Positions 54,577 through 64,000 of a stretch of 64,000 nucleotides of DNA are shown here, piece after piece. The stretch is from NCBI RefSeq assembly GCF_000219625.1, contig NC_018210.1:558001-622000 (forward strand). Direction: 5' to 3'. The notes under the pieces are model-generated. The model saw only the letters and a program-made list of their open reading frames with translations. It had not been told where the DNA came from and did no database searches. Source of the DNA: Zymoseptoria tritici IPO323. Taxonomy: Eukaryota; Ascomycota; Dothideomycetes; Mycosphaerellales; Mycosphaerellaceae. How positions within the stretch are numbered: the first letter of the stretch is position 1; each line of letters begins with the position of its first letter. A program made the translations under genes and the position numbers.

Positions 54577-56525
54577 ATGGCCAAGATGAAGCAATCATCT
54601 TTTGACCAGGAGCCTGGCATTGCGATGCTGGAGAAGTCGCAGACGCTCAGCTCGAATGAGGATGTCACCGACAGGGCGGCGAGAGGAGAGGACAAGGTGG
54701 GCAACTACTGACATTGCGATGCAGGACTGGTTCATGCTAACGACCGCGACGCAGTTGACATGGCAGCTCTTCTTCTGCATGGTCGGAATGTGTCTGGCTT
54801 TCGTCGTCGCGGAAGTCACGCCACTGTTTTTGGCTACCTGTTTTACCATCATCGCCGCGGATCTGCACGCCTTGGAGCATGTCATCTGGATTCTTGTGGG
54901 GTGAGTATCTCGGGGAAGACTCTCCAGGCATGCCATTGGCGTGTTTTGCCAGCCCTGGCGCAATGTCTCGAGGTCGAGCATTTTCCCGAGACTCTGCTAA
55001 TCATTGAGCAGTCCTTACATTGCGACAGGCGCCGTTGCTCCTTTCGTTGGCAACCTGTCCGATCTTCTGGGCCGCAGGGTGATCATCCTCGGCTCTCTCG
55101 TCCTTACTCTGGTTGCATTCTCGATGATGGCTGCGGCGCCAACTTTTGCAGTCTTCCTCACTGGCGCTATCTTCTGCGGTGCAGCGATCGGTACCCTCAT
55201 CATGTCGGTCATTTCAGCTGCGTCGGAGCTGGTTCCGATGCACAAGCGAGGTGCGACGATCGGATACATTTCTCTGGGCATCATTCCTTTCGCACCAGGC
55301 AGCATGTATGGCCAATTGATGTGAGTAGAGCATTGGCAAAACGCGGCATGACATATTCGTCTGAGGCTTCACTGACATTTCCGCGTCCAGTGCCATGCAC
55401 AACTGGCGATACATCTTCCTCATGCTCGGTCTGATAGCAGTTCTGGCTTTCATCTTCTTGTTCATATTTTATTCCCCGCCTCCTCGGCCGAACTCCGCCG
55501 GCCTTTCCAAGATGGACATCCTCAAACGCATCGACTACGGCGGCTGCTTCTTGTCCGTTTCCGGAATCGTGGTCTTCCTCCTGGGCATCAACTGGGGCGG
55601 CGAGTACCGCTGGGCCTCTACTCGAGTCGTCTCCTGCCTCATCGTCGGCCCGGTGCTCATGGGATTGTTCGTCCTGTACGAAATCTACGGCACGAAATAC
55701 CCAATGTTCCCCATGCGCCTGGTCCAAAGCAAGCGTCACTTCGCCGCCGTGGCCGTCCTATGCCTCACGAGCGGTGTCAACTACGTCCCTATCACGGTCT
55801 TCTGGACCATCCAAGTATACACCGTTTACGGCGCCACCTTCTCCGACGCCGGCCGCTGGCTCCTCCCCCTCGGCTTCTGCATCATCGGCGGAGCTGGCAT
55901 CTCCGCCATCCTAATCACAGTCTTCAAGAAACACATCCACTGGGTCCTCATGTTCTTCTGCATCCTGCAGACCGTCGGAATCGCGTCCATGGCGGCTTTC
56001 GACCCACACAACATCAATTCCGTCTGGGCGCCGATGGTAGTCGGCTTGATCGGTGTCGGAGGCGTGCTACTCCCATCGCAAGTTGTCTTCTCCGTCATCT
56101 CTCCAGATGACCTCATCGGAACAAGCGTCGCGCTGTCCGTCGTCATCCGCATGATCGGCCAGGTCATCGGAAAGAGCATGTTCTACAACATCTTCAAGAC
56201 GGACGTGATCAAGCACGCACCGAAAATTATCGCCATCCCTGCCGTGCAGGCGGGTTTCACGAGCGTCCCACGCATTACCGCGGTCGTCAACCAGATGACT
56301 GCAGGACCTTTGAAGTACTACATCGACCGCGGACTGTTCCCAGAAATCACGCATGATCCGGCGAAAATCCAGGCTCTCATCGAGGCGGGCAAGACATTGT
56401 ACGGCAATTCGTTGGGCATGATATACCTGATCTCGCTGCCGTGGGGAATTTTGGCGATTGGATCTTGTTTCTTGCTGTGGGGTGTGGACAAGTACATTGA
56501 TGAGCATGTTGCGGTGCATCTGTGA
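54577..56525 (+). CDS. MFS transporter, TRI12/siderophore-transporter-like
   Basis: Four exons (54577-54696, 54755-54900, 55012-55320, 55391-56525) join to 569 aa. All three introns are GT...AG (58, 111 and 70 bp) with CTAAC, CTAAT and CTGAC branch sites, and phase is kept. After a hydrophilic cytosolic N-terminus of about 40 residues come about 14 hydrophobic segments. The MFS motif A is present (GNLSDLLGRRVIILGS, between helices 2 and 3). The long C-terminal half with a loop before the last helix matches fungal TRI12-type or siderophore transporters (DHA2-like drug/H+ antiporter fold). It would sit in the plasma membrane and export a toxic or secondary metabolite, or import a chelate; the substrate cannot be told from sequence. 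No biosynthetic gene is adjacent. Confidence 0.85.
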
Positions 56526-57136
56526 GGGACGGAAAAATTTGTTTCATTGGAGTTTATTGCTAATATTCATACGAATTGACGTGTTGATCATGGTCACTGG
56601 CATACGTCTTCGTGTCCTGCTCGACGCCATGCCACCGCATTCCACCCATCACTCTTACATCAGCCACGTACCAGCGGGCATTGACGGATATGAGAACCAC
56701 GCCGATTGTTGGCAGCTTCGCCACGAACTCAATCACCGACGACCAGGATCTTGCCCGTCTCAATGGACCGACCGGATCACCATCATGGATTGTACCAGCA
56801 TCATTCAGCCGAGGTGTGACTAGGTTAAGTGCTTGATCCGTCAAGCTCATGGACCAAGCCTCGTGGGCAGGATTCGTGACAGTCAGGCCTTCCCGGCGCC
56901 TGAGTCGGAAACCTGCTCAATGGTACGCAATCACTCTGTGCGATATTGTTCCAGCCATTTCGCGGACTACCAATTGGACATCCGCTGGCTCTCAAGAAGA
57001 CGGCTGCTCATTCGGCAAATTTTCTGGTTCCCGGTACCTCGAGAACCGGCAAATGATGATAGATCGATCACGGGTTCAAGGATATGCAAAAAGATAGGGC
57101 TCTACCCCTGGCGAGAAGCAATGCTTGTTGTTAATT
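56526..57136. other. Intergenic between the MFS gene and the repeat island
   Basis: No gene is supported. At about 57136 composition switches abruptly to AT-rich, CpA-depleted sequence. Confidence 0.55.
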
Positions 57137-57402
57137 AAGTAGTGCAATGCAGGGGTGAACTTCAAGATTAAGAAAAACCATGTGTTTCTTAAGGTTATCG
57201 ACCTAAAGACTATATAGACGCCGTAATTCTAAATACCCAAAAGGGGTTAGGGTCTTATCGCTAATATCCTATAATATTATATAGGACACTAACTACGTAA
57301 TTAGGTTGTTAGAGTTAATATCCCTAGTCTTACCCTGTTTTATAAATTAACGCTAACAGATCGACATACCCCCGAGATCCGTTTATATTATACTAAACGA
57401 TC

Positions 57403-59830
57403 TTAACCCTCGCTCTCCTCGCTGTTAGAGTCGTCGTCCGAACCTTCGATTTCGGGGTCCTTCTTTAATAATACCTTAACATCCTCTTCGGGTAGTAGAA
57501 TATTAATAAGCGCTAGGGCGGCGGCTTAACGACAGCGTTAAAGTTTAAGAGATTCTAGCTCGAACTCGCCGGATCCGCTAGCTATAGCGTTAAAGACGGC
57601 GGCTCCTTAGCCTTTTCTATGTTAGTTCCCTACTATCGCGGTTATAGCGTCCTCCTCGGCGTAGGCGTCTCTTATTATCCGGTCGGGAATAGTAACGTTA
57701 CTCGATCGAGGTCCTTTAGGTAGAGGTAAGGGAGCGACCTTCCTAGCGTTACGGTTTATCTTTCTAGTCTTCGATTACTTAGACTTAGTATTAACGCCTA
57801 TTACGTTTTCGTCTTCGTCCTTATCTTAGCGTTTACGTTTCGCGGGCTTCTCGACCTTAACGGTAACGGCCTTAGTAGGTTGCTTCTTTGCTAGTACCTT
57901 CCTCTTAGTCGGCTTAGGTATAGGTATAAGCTCCTTCTCCTCTTCGTCGGAAGAGTCGTTAATAGGCTAATTGCGTCGTAGGCGAGCTAGTAGTCCGGAG
58001 TAGTATAGAGTAAGGTAGTTTTCTAGATCGTTATCTCCTTTAGACTCTTCGTTAAGGGCGTCTAGGGCAGCCTAAGCGACCTGTCTCTTCTTTTTACGTT
58101 CCTTAGAGGCCTTAGACTTATAATTATGTTCTTTTACTATCTAGCGCATAGTCTTAATGTCTAGGATCCGGTTGTTTCTAGAATCGGCTTTAGGCTTATT
58201 TAGGGTTTAGTCGTCCTAGGTCGGCGTAGCATAGGCGCGAGTATAGTTTTTTAATATCGTAGACGTAGCGATAGGGTCGATGCTTTTAATAATTCGATCC
58301 TTTCCTTCGCCCTTAAAGGTATAGAGGGCCTCTAGGTCCTTAAGAATCTAAAGAAGTCTAGGGTAGTAGATAGTAACTCCGCTCTTAATATCGTTAAAGA
58401 TACATTTAAGCTAAGTAAGAATGTCGATATACGGAACGTTAATAATAAAGGGAGCTAATAGGTAAAGTTTTACTAAATATAGCGCCTTAAACTCCTTTAT
58501 GCGGTTAATCGAGTTAAGGAGGGTAAGTAGGATAGACTTTAACTACCTTTTAGGCTTTAACTTATTTTCCGTAGCGTCGCGTTAGAGTACTCCGTCTTCT
58601 CCTTTATTCTATTAGAACGCCTACTCCTTCGTTACGCTAAAGTTAGTAAACTGCCTAAATTCTCTAGAGAAGTTGTCGAATGCATTTTAGTAAGTCTTAA
58701 CGATCTTATCGGTAATTTTAGGTTATTTGTCTAGAAGAGTTGTAGGCCTCTTAGTACTCTGCTACCTACTAGTTATACGTAGGGTCTTAGGAGTGCGAGT
58801 TAATTTCTTCGTTAGGGTCTGCTAAGGTTAGATCTAACGACGTAAAGTCTCTATTATAAAGGTTCTACGTAAGGGGCTATAGTTAAAGTTACCCTTTCTA
58901 GTCTTCTTCGTAGGAATAGGGTCGACTTCGGATCTATCCTACAACTCCTTCTTAATATTAGCGGCTTTAGACTCGGCCTCTTTAGTAGCTTTACGTTGTT
59001 TCTCTACCTTCTCCTCTACTTTCCGGATAGCTAATTCTCTTACCTTTGCGTCCTAGTATACTATTAGGTCCTCTTCGGTTAGGTAACTATTCGTTCTTAG
59101 CTTTATTTCGTATAACTAAATAGCTTTAAGGTCCCTAGCTTACTAGGCCTAAAAGGCCTTATCCGATTGTCTAGTAACTAGATTAGCTTAATAAAGTATT
59201 ATAGCGTAATTCTTAAACTCCTTTTTGTCGAGGATAACTATTTCTTAAGGAGGAGCGTTGTCCTTATTTAGGACTTTAGCTCTAGCTACTATAGTATCCT
59301 CCTATGTATTCCTGTCGTTTAGGACTTATGCGCTTTAATCCGGTATCTACGCATTACTTGCTACGCGCTAATTAAGGTAGCGGTGTCGGAACATATCGTC
59401 CTTATCGCTTAGTTAATCTTCGGCCGCTAACAACTCGCGGTTAACTATAGCTTTAGCTACGACGTCGATTACGTCTTCTTCCCTTAGATAAGGCTACGTA
59501 CCCTACTAGTTATCCTAAACTTTATCTTACGTACGAGCGGTTACGGCCTTAGCGGTAACTTAGCGTAGCTATTCTAGAGAGAATAGATTAATAGGAGTGT
59601 CGACGCGCGCGTTCGGGTCGTTAGCGTCGATGCTAGACTAGTTGTCGCCTATCGTAGAGGTAGTTTTCGAGTGTTTTCTCGACTTCTTAGTTAATTTAGG
59701 GATGTTTTCGAGTGCGTTAAAGTCTAGAAGTAGTGCCTCGTTCTCGGGGTTAAGGTTGTGCCTGTTTCTAGTGTTTACTATCGCGATAGTGCTACTATAC
59801 AATGTTAACACCTCTACTAATGCAAAATAA
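57403..59830 (-). pseudogene. Unidentified 809-codon frame downstream of copia pol
   Basis: A single minus-strand frame runs from about 59830 to TAA at 57403-57405, interrupted only by TAG/TAA. It is rich in Lys, Glu and Asp. It has Lys-rich nuclear-localisation-like patches (for example KPAKRKR near 57840) and an acidic tail (DPEIEGSDDDSNSEESEG). It is on the same strand as copia pol but 3' of it, where Gag is not expected. It could be a third retroelement gene, the Gag of a different element, or a captured gene. No domain is recognised. Confidence 0.5.
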
Positions 59831-60178
59831 GGTAGTTAAAGAAAAGAAGAGAAAGTAGAAGTGCAAACGGAAAAGATATAAGCTCTAAGAATAAGCATAG
59901 ACTAGTGCTAAGGAATGCGTTACGGGTTTAGAAGTACGCGTAGTTCGGCATATAATAGCTGTTTAGGCCTTTAGCGGCTGCTAATTTTAGTTTAGCGCAA
60001 AAAGTAAAGTAAATTTAGCTTTAAAAGGGTAATCCGGTCGATAGATCCCTAGATGTATACGTCCTAGACTACTTGTTAAGGTAGTAAACGTAATAATTTA
60101 AGTCCGTATATAATGTGTATATAAGGCTATATAATAGCTCCTAATCGTTATATAGACTTCTTTCTAATAGTAAAGTTA

Positions 60179-60198
60179 GGCTAGGCATTTGCCTAGCC
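60179..60198. repeat. Palindrome near the copia pol 3' end
   Basis: GGCTAGGCA and TGCCTAGCC are perfect 9-bp arms around TT. Beside it CCTTACCCCC...GATCCGGTAGTA occurs twice (~60199 and ~60242). On the minus strand this reads as GGGGGTAAGG, a possible polypurine tract ahead of a decayed LTR. Confidence 0.5.
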
Positions 60199-60339
60199 CT
60201 TACCCCCGGGATCCGGTAGTAAAGTTTTACTATTAGCGTAGTCCTTACCCCCTAGATCCGGTAGTATTATTATTCGGAGCTAGTCTAGAAAGGCGCGATG
60301 CCGTTGTGCTAATAGCAGTTTTGTTATCCCGTCCGCGGG

Positions 60340-63300
60340 TATTAAGGTAGTTTCGACCTATTCGACCTTAAGGTCTCCGGCTTAGTACCTCTTACGTAGC
60401 TAGCACTACTATATATCTATATGCCTTATCTTAGTATCTAGCTTTTAGCCTTATATAGTAACGACTCGAATAGTTTGCTTATTGTTATATAACAACCTGC
60501 CCTTGCTGTTAAGGCTTAGGTCTATGCTTTTAAATACTCGTTCCTACTAGATTATCTCCGTTCTAGTATAGCTAAGTATATATAGCTCTAACTCCGTAGA
60601 TAATTTAGTAACTATAGTCTGCTTTATAGACTTCTAGTCGACAATTCCTCTAAATAAGAAGAAAACTATACCCTTTAAGCTTCTTCGCGTCTCTAGATCG
60701 TCTACGAACGAAGTATCTAAGGCTCCGAAGAACTCTAGCAGTTACGATAGGTAGGTAAGCCTACTATCGTCTTTGCTATACTAAACGCTTAATTAAGAGC
60801 TTTATAGTAGATATCTAATATAATAATCTGCTACTTTAAGATAGTGTTCGGCCGGATTTACTAGATAACGTACTAGCAAAGAAACTATAAAAGCGATATC
60901 CGGTCTCGTATAGGATACTGCGAAGTTAAGAGAACTAACTTTTAACTACATCTCCTTAATTATATAGGGTTTCGCCTTTTCTTTTGCCGGTTCCTAATTA
61001 AAGTTTATCGGTAGAGGTATATCCGCCCTTTTTTTAGTTAATAAGACATTATATCTTCCGGCGACCTTCTTAATGTAGGTGTCTTAGTTAAGCTATATGT
61101 CCCTAGTCTCTCTGTTCCGGATAATTTTAATTCTATAGAAGTAGTCGATTAGGCCTATAACCCTTATCTCGTATTTAGCTATTAGCCTTTTCTATATATC
61201 TTCGGCGTAAACTTTATATTTATAATAAAATGCTAATATAATATTATCGACGAAGAAGAAGATTATAACTTTTCTATCGGTATATAGACAATTAACGACT
61301 TGCCGTAGTCTAAGCTCTTCGACTCCTTTACTTAGATCTCCCTATTATAGCGCTAGGGACTCCTTAAAGCCGTAAAGGGCGCGAACGTATTTTAATAGTA
61401 TGTTCGGGTCTCGAAAACCGTCTAGGGGTTAAAGGTAGATTAGCGTTAGCAACTTAGAGTTTAGAAAGGCGTTTATAGCGTCTATCTAGATTATTTCTAG
61501 GTTAAAGTATACTATAATTACTATTAATAACCTAAATAGCCTCGCTGCGAGGGTGGCTGCGTACGTATTAAGCTCGGTTAACTACAAATCTCCTCTTATA
61601 TAGATTCGAGCCTTAAACTTCTCTAAGTGCCCTTTTAAGTCTTACTTATATTTAAATACCTATGTTAATAGGACGGTAGGGTTGTTTTCCGCTTAACTTT
61701 TAGGGATCTAATAGAACGTTCTAGTATCTAAGGCCTTTTAGAATTTAGCTCTTACTACTTTCTTAAACTCCTCTAAGTACTTATATATAATAAGATCTTT
61801 CTAGCGTTTTAGTTCTAGCGGTAAATCTCCGATTAGGACCGGTACGTCTTTTACGGATGCTCCTTCTTCTATAACCGCCTTTATCGTAGTAATAGCGAAG
61901 ACTCTTAATATCGTCGTATACGTCGCGAACATTCCCGTAGTATTAAATAAGGTTATTTCGCTAAAGTTAAAGTCTATAACCTCGGCGTTGAAGCTTAGAG
62001 GTAACTAGTAATCGATTATTCTCTACCGTTAAGCCGATAACGTCGGTTTATCTAGCTTATCGTCCGGATCTATTTGTTCCGGTCCGCGCTTCTAAGCTTA
62101 ATTAAAAGGGAAGAGTTAATTGTCCGTATACTTAATGCCTTAGACACCGACAAACGTTTTTATAATGTCCTCTCGTATCTCTTTAGGTCGGTTATAGGGG
62201 ATTATATATTTAATATTACTATCGTCCTAAATTAGAGTACCTCTTCGGAAGGATTCCGGAATTTCGACCTTATTACCTTATCTAGCGATGTAGCTTATGT
62301 ATATAGCCTCTTATAGGTTATAAAATTAATATACTTCTATAGCGTAGTCTAGTTCGACATTAATCGTAAGATTAAGTAGCACTACTATGTTTAGATCGAA
62401 GTCGTAGAGTCCTTCGTACTTTATCTTCTTATTAAATACTATATCTCTAGTCCTAATTACTCTGTCTAGGCTTAGGATCTAGATCCGAAAGATGTTATAT
62501 CCCTCGAAGCCGACTAGGTATCCGATTCTTACTCGCTCTATTATCTTCTCCCTTTTAGGGACGTCTTTTAGATTAGTTTTATATATATACGCTCTCGACC
62601 CGAACTTATAGATGTAGGCGATATCTAGCTTCTAGTTTGTCGCTATCTCTTATATAGATTTATAACCTAATGCTTACGTTAGGGCCCTATTTATAATATA
62701 GGCTACTATTACGTAGGCTTTATTCTAGAGATCCTTTAGGAGCCTCGATTCGATAATTAGTGTCCTTGCTATCTCGACAATAACGCCGCCGGCTCGTTCT
62801 ACTAGGTCCTATACTTACGTATACGGTGCTAAGGGCTTCTACATTACTAATCCCTTACGGAGTACGGATTAAAACGTTAATCCGTACTTAGGGTCTACGT
62901 CCGATCTAAGGGCGAATATTTTACGACCTATACTCTTTATAAAGGTCTAAAGTTCCTCGAAGTATCGTACTAGGCTCGCTTAATTAGCATTCGGCATCGT
63001 CTAAACGAAGTATAGGTATGTCGTTAAATCTACGGCGTAAAACATATATTTATCTCCGTTCTTTACTATATTAAATTCTACGATATTAGACGCAACGTCG
63101 GAAAAAGGTGCTAGCATCCTAATCTTAACCGGTTTTCTTTAAGAAACGACTCTTTTCGACTTACTCTAGGTATATAAGTAGCATTCGTACATTTTAGGGG
63201 CCGCATCTCTATCTTTTAGATACTCTACGCCTTTAGCGGCTCGATAGAGTTCTAATATACGATTACCTCCGATGTAGCCTATAACTCGGTACTATTAGGC

Positions 63301-64000
63301 CTAAGAGAGGACTCTAGGTCGTCTCGTAGCCCTACTATCCGTCGCGAAGGCGACGAGCTATTTGTCGGCTAGTTAATCCCTTTTTAACGCTATCTCGACG
63401 CTTAGGGGTTAACTGTCCTCGTTAAGTAGCTAGTTAATAATTTTAATCCTTACTTTCGGCGTAGTCGCTAGGTTTAGGTATAGTAGGCCGCTATATCGCT
63501 TAATCTTAGTAACAACTGCTCCGGACTTATCTATCTAGTTGTCGGTCCTCTCGTCTAAGAAGAGGCCGAAGTCTCTATATAGCCTAGTCGATACGATGTT
63601 AACGTAAAATCCGGGTATATATAGGACGTCCCTTAGTAATAGCGTAATCGGCTTACCTAAGGGTAATAGGAACTACACTTTTGCCGTACCTCTTATAGTA
63701 GCCTTTATCTATTAGTTCCCGGTGTAAATCGATACGTTATATAGTATATTAACGACCTCGAATCCCGCTATAGTTAGATTGTTTACGATATAAACGTTTA
63801 AGCTACTATCTAGAAGCTATCGATTCTTCTCGTCGTAAGCTTCGGTCGATATTACTCTAAACTAAGTTACCGCTCTAATAGCGTAACTGCTATACTACGT
63901 CTTCGGTTCGTTAGAGACGATTATCCTACTTAAACTAGGTGTTCCGGACCTAGTCTATTCCTTTAGTACCTTAGTAACCTTATAGTAATCCTTTAGTCCT
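60340..64000 (-). pseudogene. Ty1/copia pol remnant (integrase, RT, RNase H), partial
   Basis: Minus-strand reading gives integrase-core segments (about 63100-62650, with a LLKDLWNKAYVIVAYIINR block typical of copia integrase). Reverse transcriptase follows; its active box now reads FVDNI (about 61247-61262) instead of YVDD, with the second Asp changed to Asn as by RIP. The copia RNase H end (SSASYVRGTKPE-like, about 60380) comes last. TAG/TAA stops are throughout. The 5' part (Gag, protease) lies beyond position 64000. Confidence 0.72.

Larger units (their letters stand above)
57137..64000 (-). mobile_element. RIP-mutated retroelement island (Ty1/copia-containing), runs off the window
   Basis: The whole stretch is AT-rich and TpA-dense with frequent TAG. 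Two minus-strand frames dominate: copia pol (60340 to beyond 64000) and an unidentified long frame (57403-59830). No LTR pair is visible because the other end lies outside the window. Boundaries between one or two elements are not resolved. Confidence 0.7.

Overview
The window looks like a piece of a filamentous ascomycete chromosome (Pezizomycotina, probably a dothideomycete; the class is an inference). Three things support this. Introns are 54-131 bp with GT...AG ends and CTAAC/CTGAC branch sites. Single-copy genes encode ascomycete-type proteins (PAT1, ZPR1, a PhiA-like cell-wall protein, a TRI12-like MFS transporter). Transposons carry the footprint of repeat-induced point mutation (RIP): CpA/TpG is replaced by TpA, so their reading frames are littered with TAG/TAA where CAG, TGG or CAA once stood.

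Layout. 1-14032 is a Mutator-like DNA transposon (MULE) with terminal inverted repeats of about 102 bp. Its transposase is split by a nested Ty3/gypsy chromovirus (1978-8778, target duplication CACCG). It also carries a second, cargo-like gene and arrays of a short subterminal motif. 14.1-23.3 kb is gene territory: PAT1, a PhiA-like secreted protein, a decayed ORF and ZPR1. 23.5-51.7 kb holds a dispersed tandem family of eight intact genes and one broken gene for 199-280 aa proteins with an LPQEL F-box/2EXR-like start. Seven of the eight intact members, and the broken one, have the same two-part upstream motif, in most cases 135-160 bp before the ATG. The family array is cut by a second gypsy (27061-36533), which lies between a family promoter and its damaged ORF, and by a complete LINE (41579-47155, 12-bp target duplication). 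Two small secreted cysteine-rich protein genes (37689 and 39141) lie between these elements. 52.4-56.5 kb carries an uncertain gene and the MFS transporter. From about 57.14 kb to the end is another RIP-mutated island with Ty1/copia pol and an unidentified 809-codon frame.

Points most worth following: (i) the family-wide promoter motif with near-fixed spacing, and its separation from one ORF by a retrotransposon; (ii) long accessory genes lying antisense between pol and the 3' LTR in both gypsy elements; (iii) a MULE whose transposase ends in a CXC-like cysteine tail and which carries a second gene with a zinc-binding-type motif; (iv) the intron-split secreted cysteine-rich protein at 39141-39586. 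All transposon reading frames seen here are broken, so they are annotated as pseudogenes. No rRNA, tRNA or CRISPR array was recognised.
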